DNA from: Planktomarina sp.
GTDB lineage: Bacteria > Pseudomonadota > Alphaproteobacteria > Rhodobacterales > Rhodobacteraceae
Reading direction: 5' to 3'
Length of the DNA: 36,067 nt
NCBI GenBank assembly: GCA_020630595.1
Contig: JAHDBC010000024.1
Location: forward strand, 1-36,067
Each line of letters begins with the position of its first letter. Position 1 is the stretch's first letter. A program made the position numbers and the translations under genes. Below the pieces are notes generated by a model. It was not told the origin of the DNA. It ran no database searches and saw only the letters and a list, made by a program, of their open reading frames with translations. Below, piece after piece: positions 8,615 to 15,724 of the stretch.

Positions 8615-9084
8615 TGATGAAAAAAACGATGGTCGCATTTTTGCTGATGTTTCTGGGGGGCGCTGTGCCAGCGTTGGGCCAGAATATTTCTGCTGCGAAC
8701 CCGCAGGCCATGTTCGATTATCTTAGGGCCGAAGGCATTGATGCATCGTTGGGCAAAGACGACTACGGCGACCCAAACATTCGCATCACCTATTACGACA
8801 CAAATTTTTCGATCTATTTCTATGGCTGCAAAGACGGCGCGAAATGCAAATCGATTCAATTTTATTCTGGGTACCGCACCGAGGGTGAATGGACGTCAGA
8901 CGATGCGAATGCCTGGAACCAAGACCGTCGATTTTCCAAAGCCTATGTTTCAGACAATGGAAATGCGCGGTTGGAATATGATGTCTATACGGGGGTTGCC
9001 GGGCTGCAGGTGCGCGAATTCGCTGACATTTTCACGAACTGGACCCACAGCCTTTCTGATTTCGAAGCGGCAATCGGCTGGTAG
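8614..9084 (+). CDS. Secreted YbjN-domain protein
   Basis: A protein of about 156 residues with a cleavable signal peptide: basic start (MMKKT), a hydrophobic core, then P-A-L-G before QNIS. The mature part fits the YbjN fold: an NPQAMFDYLRAEG helix, then GDPNIRITYYDTNFSIYFYGC and the KSIQFYSGY strand. It ends with a helix containing FTNWTHSLSDFEAAIG. YbjN-like domains are related to type III chaperone-like folds; their function in alphaproteobacteria is unclear. Starts GTG 8611, ATG 8614 and ATG 8617 are in frame; 8614 overlaps the smc stop (TGATG) and is chosen. It is coupled to smc and convergent with the transglycosylase, with only 9 bp between stops. Confidence 0.8.
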   Translation: MMKKTMVAFLLMFLGGAVPALGQNISAANPQAMFDYLRAEGIDASLGKDDYGDPNIRITYYDTNFSIYFYGCKDGAKCKSIQFYSGYRTEGEWTSDDANAWNQDRRFSKAYVSDNGNARLEYDVYTGVAGLQVREFADIFTNWTHSLSDFEAAIGW

Positions 9085-9093
9085 CCGCGACAC

Positions 9094-10266
9094 CTAAAGG
9101 CGCGACAACAACGCCGGCGTCGGCCACGCATCGGCAGGCAAGCCCAACCGTTGTTGTTCCGCTTGCACGGCGGCCCGGGTTTTGGCCCCCAGAATACCAT
9201 CAATGGCCCCTACATCATGGCCCCGCGCCTGCAAACGCTGTTGCAATTGTTGCATCTGATCCCCAGACAATCCCTGATCCGGTGACCCCGCATTGTAGAT
9301 CGGCGCACCCTGCAAACGGGTTGCGAAATAGGCGGCGGTCGTGACGTAGACGAATGATTTGTTCCATTCGAAATACACATTGAAGTTCGGATACGCGATA
9401 AAGGCCGGACCGTTCCGCCCCATAGGGAGCAGGATCGAAGCCCGGGTGTTTGCCCCAAACAACTCCCCGTTGCGCGCGCGCACGCCGCGGCTGGCCCATT
9501 CCGAAACAGAAAGGGTCTTATCCAAACCGGTCAGCGCCCAGTCCAGATTTGCTGGCAGGGTGACTTCTTGCAGCCACGGTTCATTGGCGCGCCATCCCAT
9601 CTGCGACAACATCCGCGCACCGGTCATCAAGGCGTCCGATGCTGACCCCTGCAAATCAACACGCCCGTCCCCATCCGCATCAACGCCATTGACCAGCAAA
9701 TCTTCAGGCAACATTTGGATCATACCAATTTCACCAGCCCACGCGCCCTTGGTGTTTTGCGGATCGAATGCGCCGCGTTCAAACAATTCCAATGCCGCAA
9801 ACACCTGTGGCCGGAACAGGTCTGGTCGGCGACAATCATGTGCCAGCGTGACCAGTGCATTGCGCGTGTTAAAGTTGCCCTGATTGACCCCGAAATCTGT
9901 TTCAAAGGCCCAGAACGCCAGCAACACGCCCGGGTCCACGCCGTACTGTTGGCGCATGGCACGAAACACGCTGGCATATCGATCGGCGTTTTGGCGCCCT
10001 TTCGTCATACGATCTTGCGAAATCAAGGCGCGTGAAAAATCCAGAAAGTTCTTTTGAAAAACACCCTGGCTTCGATCAGCCCGGATCACTTTCGGATCCT
10101 GTGCCACGCCCTGGAAAAACCGTTGAACGGTGGCAGGGGCATGGCCGCGATTTACGGCTTCGCTGGCAAGACCGTTGACAAAACTGCCAAATGCCCCGCC
10201 ACATTGCGCGTTAACCGCAGATACAGACAGCAGGGCCAATCCCGCAGACAAAACGATGGTTTTCAT
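9094..10266 (-). CDS. MltB-type lytic murein transglycosylase with C-terminal peptidoglycan-binding domain
   Basis: A 390-residue exported protein. The signal peptide (residues 1-20) ends VNA before QCGG, with no lipobox, so it is probably soluble and periplasmic, unlike lipid-anchored MltB. The SLT_2/MltB catalytic domain carries the putative catalytic Glu122 in AFWAFETDFG, followed by IGMIQMLPEDLL and DADGDGRVDL, the latter resembling the EF-hand-like loop of Slt35. The C-terminal 55 residues (QLQQRLQARGHDVGAIDGILG) form a PG_binding_1 domain. Such enzymes cleave MurNAc-GlcNAc bonds with formation of 1,6-anhydroMurNAc. It is followed on the same strand by no close gene and has its own upstream gap of 48 bp to cobD. 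Confidence 0.93.
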   Translation of the reverse strand: MKTIVLSAGLALLSVSAVNAQCGGAFGSFVNGLASEAVNRGHAPATVQRFFQGVAQDPKVIRADRSQGVFQKNFLDFSRALISQDRMTKGRQNADRYASVFRAMRQQYGVDPGVLLAFWAFETDFGVNQGNFNTRNALVTLAHDCRRPDLFRPQVFAALELFERGAFDPQNTKGAWAGEIGMIQMLPEDLLVNGVDADGDGRVDLQGSASDALMTGARMLSQMGWRANEPWLQEVTLPANLDWALTGLDKTLSVSEWASRGVRARNGELFGANTRASILLPMGRNGPAFIAYPNFNVYFEWNKSFVYVTTAAYFATRLQGAPIYNAGSPDQGLSGDQMQQLQQRLQARGHDVGAIDGILGAKTRAAVQAEQQRLGLPADAWPTPALLSRL

Positions 10267-10314
10267 AAGACGCCCCTTGCAGTTCTTTGGCGAAAGATTC
10301 GACGAACGGGCCGA

Positions 10315-11229
10315 TCAAATCAACAGCGCAATCGCACCCAAAGCGAATACCAGCCCAAACATGCACCACCAGCTGCGCCACAGCACCTGAACAGCGGCGC
10401 GAATGTCGGCAGGCCACAGCGTTCGGCGGGCCGCCCCATTGACCCACGGAAGGTCGCGCAGCACGCCATCATAACTGCGCGGACCGCTTAGCGCGACAGA
10501 CAGAATGCGGGCCATCGCCGCCTCTGGCCAGCCTGCGTTGGGGGACCGGTGTAATCGGGCATCCGGGCGCAACTGCGCAAGCGACGGGCGCTGTCCATAT
10601 GACAGTTGGATCAACACCGCCGTCAGCCGCGCCGGTATCCAATTCAGCGCATCATCTGTACGTGCGGCTGCCTTGCCAAAGTGTTCATAGCGGGCGTTGC
10701 GGTATCCAATCATGCTGTCTGCCGTATTGACGCATTTGTAAAATATCAGCCCCGTCGGGCCCAAAAGGCAGAACCAGAACAGCGGCGCCACGACACCGTC
10801 GCTGAAATTTTCTGCCGCGCTTTCGATGGCGGCCCGGCAAATATCAGATGATGACATGCCAGATGTATCACGCCCCACGATCATGGAAACGGCCACACGC
10901 CCTGCGGGTTCACTGGTGCGCAGCGCATCGGCCACGGCCAGCACGTGTTGGACCAATGACCTGTGTGCCAACAACACCGCCCCCACAAAGACGACGGCAA
11001 CCGGGCCCAGTTGCGCAATCAACCTGCCCAAAACGACAGACAACACCAACAATCCCACCACCAAAAAAACACCCTTCCAACGGCGTTGGGTGTTTGATCC
11101 GGTGTTCATTTTTTGATCGGCCCACCCGATCAGGCGGCCCATCAAAACGGCCGGATGCGCAATCCGCGACCACAGCCATTTGGGTTCCCCCAAAACGGCG
11201 TCCAGCGCCATGGCCAGAATAACGGTCAT
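10315..11229 (-). CDS. cobD: Adenosylcobinamide-phosphate synthase CobD/CbiB
   Basis: A 304-residue integral membrane protein with several hydrophobic helices (for example VFLVVGLLVLSVVLGRLI and the C-terminal MFGLVFALGAIALLI). Family motifs are DAVLGEPKWLWSRIAHPAVLMGRLI at the start, AAIESAAENFSDGVVAPLFW in the middle, then NTADSMIGYRN and DALNWIPARLTA. The enzyme joins (R)-1-amino-2-propanol phosphate to adenosylcobyric acid in late B12 synthesis. ATG 11229 overlaps the cobC stop (TCAT, 11226-11229), so cobC and cobD are coupled; cobC makes the aminopropanol phosphate CobD uses. In-frame upstream starts at 11286 lie inside cobC and add atypical residues. Confidence 0.94.
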   Translation of the reverse strand: MTVILAMALDAVLGEPKWLWSRIAHPAVLMGRLIGWADQKMNTGSNTQRRWKGVFLVVGLLVLSVVLGRLIAQLGPVAVVFVGAVLLAHRSLVQHVLAVADALRTSEPAGRVAVSMIVGRDTSGMSSSDICRAAIESAAENFSDGVVAPLFWFCLLGPTGLIFYKCVNTADSMIGYRNARYEHFGKAAARTDDALNWIPARLTAVLIQLSYGQRPSLAQLRPDARLHRSPNAGWPEAAMARILSVALSGPRSYDGVLRDLPWVNGAARRTLWPADIRAAVQVLWRSWWCMFGLVFALGAIALLI

Positions 11230-12164
11230 AGGGCCGCCCTGACCCGGTCCCAGTGTTCCGGCGCGGGCAGGCCCAGTCGGATCCACGTCGGATCATAGGG
11301 AAAAACACGGGACCAGATGTGGTGGCGCGCCAACCGGTCTTGCAGCGCTGCAGCCGATTGCACCTGATAGGTACGAAACAACGGCGTGGTTCCCAAGACA
11401 GATTGGCTATGTGGGGCCATCAATTGATCCAGCCGTTGCGCGTCTTGCGCCAGCCGGGCCCGCGTCTGATCCGCCCAATCGAGATCGGAAAGGGCCTGTG
11501 TCCCGATATCAAGGGCCGGACCTGACACTGCCCATGGCCCGATGCGCTGACGCAATTGTTCGATCAGATCGGCAGGCCCAATTGCAAAGCCCAACCGTGC
11601 CCCCGCCAAACCCCAGAATTTGCCAAAGCTTTTCAAAACGATATGGCCCGTCTGTGACGCTGCGTGGATCAGACTTTTATCAGGGGCCACGTCGCAAAAG
11701 CTTTCGTCGATGATGCAGGCTGGCGTGCCGGTAACAGACTGCCAGAACGCACCGGTCGGGTTGTTGGGGTGCACGATCACACTGCAGGCTGCGCCAGTTG
11801 GATCGTCGGTCACCTGCCAGCCATGAAACCGGAAACTTGCCCCATGTTCGTTATAGGTCGGCCCCGGTATTGCGACGGTGTTCGCTGGCCACAGTGTCGG
11901 AATTTGCGCAATCAACGCAGAACAGCCGGGGGCGGCCAAGACCGCCGCGTCGGTTGGGATATTCCAAAATGCCCGCGCCGCGTCGATCAGCTGATCCATC
12001 GCCCCCCGATCCGGCAACGCGGACCATGCATCAACTTGGGTCAACCGAACAGGATACGGACAGGGGTTGATCCCCGTGGACAAATCGATCCAGTCCCCAC
12101 GCTGTCCACCGTATTGGCGCACAGCCGCATCAAGGTTTCCACCATGGTCGCGGGATTGGGTCAC
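11226..12164 (-). CDS. cobC: Threonine-phosphate decarboxylase CobC (PLP)
   Basis: A 312-residue fold-type I PLP enzyme of the CobC/CobD(Salmonella) type. It decarboxylates L-threonine O-3-phosphate to aminopropanol phosphate for the nucleotide loop of cobalamin. Visible motifs: HGGN near the start, DLSTGINPCPYP, APGCSALI, HPNNPTG, IIDESF, and the PLP-lysine segment LKSFGKFWGLAGARLG (Lys182). GTG 12164 is chosen because AAGGTGGA lies about 6 bases upstream. A TTG at 12209 is in frame but has no such site. No B12-box (GCCACTG) was found in the 141-bp region upstream, so a cobalamin riboswitch is not evident. It is coupled to cobD and divergent from the receiver-like gene. Confidence 0.92.
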   Translation of the reverse strand: MTQSRDHGGNLDAAVRQYGGQRGDWIDLSTGINPCPYPVRLTQVDAWSALPDRGAMDQLIDAARAFWNIPTDAAVLAAPGCSALIAQIPTLWPANTVAIPGPTYNEHGASFRFHGWQVTDDPTGAACSVIVHPNNPTGAFWQSVTGTPACIIDESFCDVAPDKSLIHAASQTGHIVLKSFGKFWGLAGARLGFAIGPADLIEQLRQRIGPWAVSGPALDIGTQALSDLDWADQTRARLAQDAQRLDQLMAPHSQSVLGTTPLFRTYQVQSAAALQDRLARHHIWSRVFPYDPTWIRLGLPAPEHWDRVRAAL

Positions 12165-12305
12165 TGACGGTCCACCTTTGGTTGGAGGGATTGCGCCGAC
12201 TTTGATCAAATTCCGTAAAATGACTCAATTGGAAAGAGATTATTTACGTATCTTTAACGACATTCAGACATTCGTGCCCAAGGGACGCGCGGGAAGGAAG
12301 ATTTG

Positions 12306-12665
12306 ATGAGTGTTTTGGTTGTCGAAAGCAATACGGCCCTGCGCCGCATTTGGGCGTGGCATCTGGTGCGCCATGGTCTGCGGGTCACACATGTGGCCGA
12401 TGACAACGCGGCAATTGAACATCTTTCCGAAAACCAGACAGGCGTGATCATCATCAGCCTGGAACTGACAGACGGCGGCGCATTTGCGGTCGCCGATTAT
12501 GCCAGTTACCGCTGGCCGGATGCATCGGTCATCTTTGTCACCCGCAGCAGTTTCTTTTCCGACGGATCAATCTTTCAACACTGCAACAACGCATGCGCGA
12601 TCTTGCCCAATGCCACCAAACCCGAAGATTTGGCAGCCATGGCATCCCATTACGCGGGGCTTTAA
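12306..12665 (+). CDS. Receiver-like (REC) domain protein lacking the phospho-acceptor Asp
   Basis: A 119-residue single-domain protein with the fold pattern of a response-regulator receiver: SVLVVESNTALRRIWAWHL, then GVIIISLELTDGGAFAVADYA, VIFVT, and ATKPEDL at the end. Compared with CheY-type receivers, the strand-3 Asp is Ser51 and the acidic pair is Glu7-Ser8, while Thr79 and Lys105 are kept. It therefore probably cannot be phosphorylated normally and may work as a pseudo-receiver or adaptor. Two cysteines (Cys93, Cys97) sit in HCNNAC. ATG 12306 has AAGGAAG 5 bases upstream. It is divergent from cobC, and its stop overlaps that of the GST gene by 4 bp. Confidence 0.75.
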   Translation: MSVLVVESNTALRRIWAWHLVRHGLRVTHVADDNAAIEHLSENQTGVIIISLELTDGGAFAVADYASYRWPDASVIFVTRSSFFSDGSIFQHCNNACAILPNATKPEDLAAMASHYAGL

Positions 12666-13633
12666 CGACCGTGCGGCGCGTCCCAGTCCAAGTCAGGGTT
12701 GGTGGGAATGATGCGGTGCGGATTGATGGTTTCGTGGCTGTAATGATAATGCCGCACGATATGGCCAAAATGGACCGTGTCTTTCACCCCCGGCCATTGG
12801 TACAATTGGCGCGTGAAATTCCATAGATTTGGATAATCGACCAACCGCCGTTTGTTGCATTTGAAGTGCAGATGATACACCGGATCGAACCGTACCAGTG
12901 TGGTGAACAACCGCCAATCCGCCTCTGTGATCTGGTCACCGGCCAGAAATTTGCGATCTGACAGCAACCCTTCGACCCAGTCCAGACTGTCAAACAACGG
13001 ATCTACAGCCGCATCATAGGCTGACTGGGTTGTTGCAAATCCAGATTTGTAGACGCCATTGTTGATCGTATCATAAACACGTTCGTTGATCCGATCGATT
13101 TCGGGCCGCAGGTGTTCGGGATAATAGTCATCCATGTTGCCTGTCAGCCCATTGAAGGCCGAATTGAACATTCGAATAATTTCCGAACTTTCGTTGGACA
13201 CAATCGTTTGGCGCTCCTTGTCCCACAAGATGGGCACTGTCACCCGCCCGGACATGTTCGGGTCCGCCATCAAATAGATGTCGCGGGCGAACGGTTTGCC
13301 ATACAATCGGTCGCCCGTTGCACCGTCGAAATCCGCTGAAAACGTCCAGCCATCAGACAGCATGTCCGGATGCACCACATCGACGGTGATCAGATCGTCT
13401 AATCCCTTAAGCGCACGAAAGATCAGTGCCCGGTGCGCCCAAGGACAGGCATAGGACACGTACAAATGGTACCGCCCTGCGGCCGCCGCGAAACCATCAG
13501 TTCCAGATGGGCCAGCATCGCCATTTTCGGTGATCCAGTTACGCCAGCTGGCGGTTGATCGCTGAAACGCACCGTCAGAAGATTTCGTATCGTACCATTT
13601 GTCATGCCAGACACCGTCTACCAACAAGCCCAT
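12662..13633 (-). CDS. Glutathionyl-hydroquinone reductase-type GST (YqjG/Xi class)
   Basis: A 323-residue protein, the length of Xi-class transferases. The catalytic cysteine motif is YACPWAHR (Cys63), preceded by RYHLYVS, and VPILWDK with SNESSEIIRMFN forms the thioredoxin-fold glutathione-binding part. The helical domain shows YKSGFATTQ, FLAGDQITEADWRLF and the HYYxSH-like segment HYHYSHETINPHRIIP. These are hallmarks of enzymes that remove glutathione from glutathionyl-hydroquinones. ATG 13633 with AAAGGAAA upstream is chosen over an in-frame start at 13687. It is divergent from the ArsR gene across a 141-bp gap and tail-to-tail with the receiver-like gene. Confidence 0.93.
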   Translation of the reverse strand: MGLLVDGVWHDKWYDTKSSDGAFQRSTASWRNWITENGDAGPSGTDGFAAAAGRYHLYVSYACPWAHRALIFRALKGLDDLITVDVVHPDMLSDGWTFSADFDGATGDRLYGKPFARDIYLMADPNMSGRVTVPILWDKERQTIVSNESSEIIRMFNSAFNGLTGNMDDYYPEHLRPEIDRINERVYDTINNGVYKSGFATTQSAYDAAVDPLFDSLDWVEGLLSDRKFLAGDQITEADWRLFTTLVRFDPVYHLHFKCNKRRLVDYPNLWNFTRQLYQWPGVKDTVHFGHIVRHYHYSHETINPHRIIPTNPDLDWDAPHGR

Positions 13634-13739
13634 GATTTTTCCTTTCGCGTCTGTTGCATACAATAGCGTGGAATTCATCCATCCCAACCCAGTGAAAACG
13701 CAAGGGAAGCGTGCGGGGTTGCACAGTTCATTTATTTCT

Positions 13740-13755
13740 ATAAAACTAGTTATAT
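13740..13755. promoter_or_regulatory. Candidate ArsR operator
   Basis: An 8-bp palindrome AACTAGTT (13744-13751) has matching ATA/TAT flanks one base away on each side (13740-13742 and 13753-13755), giving a 16-bp dyad. It is 20-35 bp upstream of the arsR start, where a -10 element would sit. ArsR-family repressors bind such AT-rich dyads overlapping their own promoter. Inferred from position and symmetry. Confidence 0.5.
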
Positions 13756-13774
13756 CGAATCGAATGGAAATGTT

Positions 13775-14092
13775 ATGTCTTGGGAAGCCACAGCCGCAGG
13801 ATTCACCGCCATGGGGTCAGAAGCCAGACTCCAAGTGCTTAAGACGCTTGTGCGTGCAGGGCCAGACGGCCTGACCGTGGGCGACATCCGCGATAGGACG
13901 GGCATCGCACCATCAACCCTTGCCCATCATCTGAAGATCCTTTCCGCAGGGGACGTGATCGTTCAGGAACGATCAGGGCGTCACATCATAAACCGCGCGA
14001 ATTTTGATCATCTGGAACATCTGGCACATTTCATCTTGTGCGAATGTTGCGCCGATTCAGATTCCGCAAAACCAAAAGAATCGACGTCATGA
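13775..14092 (+). CDS. ArsR/SmtB family metalloregulator
   Basis: A 105-residue winged-helix protein. The recognition region is LTVGDIRDRTGIAPSTLAHHLKIL (about 33-56), the classic S-x-x-SxHLxxL-type helix, followed by a wing with VIVQERSGRHIINR. The C-terminus carries clustered cysteines (Cys89, Cys91 and Cys92 in ILCECCAD), a plausible As(III) or soft-metal site. ArsR proteins repress their operon and leave DNA on metal binding. It is coupled by an ATGA overlap (14089-14092) to an ArsP-like permease, so the pair is probably a self-regulated efflux operon. ATG 13775 follows a weak GGAAA site. Confidence 0.92.
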   Translation: MSWEATAAGFTAMGSEARLQVLKTLVRAGPDGLTVGDIRDRTGIAPSTLAHHLKILSAGDVIVQERSGRHIINRANFDHLEHLAHFILCECCADSDSAKPKESTS

Positions 14093-15117
14093 CCGCATCC
14101 ACCCAAATTCTGAACGGCGCCAAACCGCTTCACCGTTTCAAGTCGGCATGGACCATAACCGCTGCCACACTGGCAGGCGTTGCGGTGTTGGATTGGCCCG
14201 CCTTTGGGCCTGTGGTGACGACCGCCGTGTCGTCCCTTTTGGGCACATTGCCATTCATTGTCTTCGCCGTTGCATTGGTCGCCGGACTGCGGGCCGCTGG
14301 TGCGGAACGCATGATTGCGCTTGCGTTTCAGGGGCGCGAAATCAGGACCATCATCATGGCGGCCCTGTTTGGCGGATTGGCCCCGTTCTGTTCGTGCGAG
14401 GTTATCCCATTCGTGGCTGCGTTGCTGGCGTTGGGCGCACCAATTTCTGCGGTCATGGCGTTTTGGTTGTCATCCCCATTGATTGACCCACCAACGCTGA
14501 TCATCACGGCAACCGAATTGGGTTGGTCGTTCGCCATGGCAAAGGCCATCACCGCGATCAGTCTGGGCATGTTTGGTGGCTTGGCCCTTTGGGCGGTGGT
14601 GCGTGTATTTCAATGGAATGATGTTCTGAAACCGCAGCTGTCGTCCGGATGCGGATGTGGCCCCGCAATTCCCAAAGGCGCGCCGGTCTGGACATTTTGG
14701 ACCCAACCTGACCGCAGGCAGGTCTTCTGGGCGGAGGCCCAGTCAAATTTCCTATTTTTGCTGAAATGGTTGGCGTTGGCATATCTATTGGAAGGGTTGA
14801 TGGTCCAATATGTTCCATCGTCGCTGATTGTCAGTCTTGTGGGCGGCGACGGGATTGGCGCAATTTTTGTCGGCGCCCTGATCGGAATGCCAGCCTATTT
14901 GAACAGCTATGTCGCAGCACCCCTATTGGCGGGGCTAATCGAACAGGGCATGCAACCCGGTGCCGCGCTGGCCTTTATGACAGCAGGCGCAGTCAGTTGC
15001 ATTCCGGCGATGGCGGCCGTGTTCAGCCTGGTCAAGGCACGCATCTTTGCAGCCTATGTGATCTTGGGTCTAACCGGTGCGATTCTGGCGGGTGCTGTCT
15101 TTCAAGCGCTGCAATGA
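14089..15117 (+). CDS. ArsP/UPF0718-family permease
   Basis: A 342-residue membrane protein with about eight hydrophobic segments in two homologous halves. The first half holds PFCSCEVIPFVAALLALGAP (Cys101, Cys103), the second IGMPAYLNSYVAAPLLAGLIEQGM and an AVSCIPAM segment (Cys304). A cytoplasmic loop has a GCGCG cluster (Cys188, Cys190). These match the DUF318/ArsP permeases, which export trivalent organoarsenicals or related thiophilic species. It is translationally coupled to the ArsR gene. The substrate may be organic or inorganic arsenic, or another soft metal(loid); no arsenate reductase or arsenite S-adenosylmethyltransferase gene is in the window. Confidence 0.88.
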   Translation: MTASTQILNGAKPLHRFKSAWTITAATLAGVAVLDWPAFGPVVTTAVSSLLGTLPFIVFAVALVAGLRAAGAERMIALAFQGREIRTIIMAALFGGLAPFCSCEVIPFVAALLALGAPISAVMAFWLSSPLIDPPTLIITATELGWSFAMAKAITAISLGMFGGLALWAVVRVFQWNDVLKPQLSSGCGCGPAIPKGAPVWTFWTQPDRRQVFWAEAQSNFLFLLKWLALAYLLEGLMVQYVPSSLIVSLVGGDGIGAIFVGALIGMPAYLNSYVAAPLLAGLIEQGMQPGAALAFMTAGAVSCIPAMAAVFSLVKARIFAAYVILGLTGAILAGAVFQALQ

Positions 15118-15235
15118 CCTGCTGCGACGCAGAAAAGCGCGGCGAAAATATCACATAATATCATCAATTTAAGAAAAATTTCGGTGTGAGGGCGCGTGCA
15201 AATCCGCCGCGACGCTGGGTCAAACCGCTTTAGAC

Positions 15236-15262
15236 GGGGAAATTCGACAGCTTTTCCCCTTT
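15236..15262 (+). terminator. Possible weak terminator downstream of the ArsP-like permease
   Basis: GGGGAAA (15236-15242) pairs with TTTCCCC (15253-15259) around a 10-base loop and is followed by TTTG. It lies 119 bp after the permease stop and 88 bp before the next gene. The T-tract is very short, so confidence is modest. Confidence 0.4.
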
Positions 15263-15305
15263 GTCGCCATATGCCGCCCCGCAGCATCGGATTTGCGTTC
15301 ATTGA

Positions 15306-15339
15306 CCTGACATATTCCTCCTCCATGTATGGTGTCAGG
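15306..15339 (+). promoter_or_regulatory. Inverted repeat overlapping the ribosome-binding site of the small unknown gene
   Basis: CCTGACA (15306-15312) and TGTCAGG (15333-15339) are perfect 7-base arms around 20 bases. The right arm runs into AGGAG, the ribosome site for the ATG at 15350. The loop holds CCTCCTCC (15316-15323), itself complementary to a Shine-Dalgarno sequence. A TTGACC (15302-15307) that could be a -35 overlaps the left arm. It may be a repressor site at DNA level or an RNA hairpin hiding the ribosome site. Confidence 0.4.
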
Positions 15340-15349
15340 AGATGGGATC

Positions 15350-15724
15350 ATGACAACATTTTTGCCGAAAGACGTCGCTGATGGATTACGGGCGGCACAA
15401 CGTAAGTCACTTCAAAAATCGCATCGATTGCGGGTGCACGCAGGCGGCGCAATTGTGAAAATCCTGAAATACTGGGATCATGGATTTTCCGTTGATCTGG
15501 AACTTGCCCCGCGTTTGCGTGGACTGGTCGATATCTACGACGGCGGCATTCATTTGTACCAATGCCTGATCGTTGCCGCAGAAGAACACGGCGATGAAAT
15601 GCACTATGAATTCAAGCGCAATACGATGGCGCACGACACAGCACCGCTTGATTTCGAACGCGATGCGAATGCACCGATCGCGCTTTTGTCTGCGCCGTCC
15701 GGATCAGGCAGACCGTTCCGATAA
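15350..15724 (+). CDS. Hypothetical protein, 124 residues
   Basis: Not recognised. It is a soluble, basic-start protein: an N-terminal helix with DVADGLRAAQRKSLQKSHRLR, then a strand-rich part (GGAIVKILKYWDHGFSVDLE, LVDIYDGGIHLYQCLIVAA). It ends in a likely disordered Ser/Gly tail. The pattern of short strands (hydrophobic, then D-G-G-I-H-L-Y-Q) suggests a small beta domain, perhaps PilZ-like, but no RxxxR plus D-x-S-x-x-G PilZ signature is clear, so no function is claimed. The start is supported by CAGGAG 8 bases upstream. Its 3' end overlaps the DpaL-like gene on the other strand by 21 bp. Confidence 0.7.
   Translation: MTTFLPKDVADGLRAAQRKSLQKSHRLRVHAGGAIVKILKYWDHGFSVDLELAPRLRGLVDIYDGGIHLYQCLIVAAEEHGDEMHYEFKRNTMAHDTAPLDFERDANAPIALLSAPSGSGRPFR

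Noticed and set aside
12165..12305. Cobalamin riboswitch upstream of cobC
   Set aside because: No B12 box (GCCACTG) or matching stems were found on the minus strand in this 141-bp region.
15350..15724. PilZ domain for the 124-residue unknown protein
   Set aside because: The c-di-GMP motifs RxxxR and (D/N)xSxxG are not clearly present.
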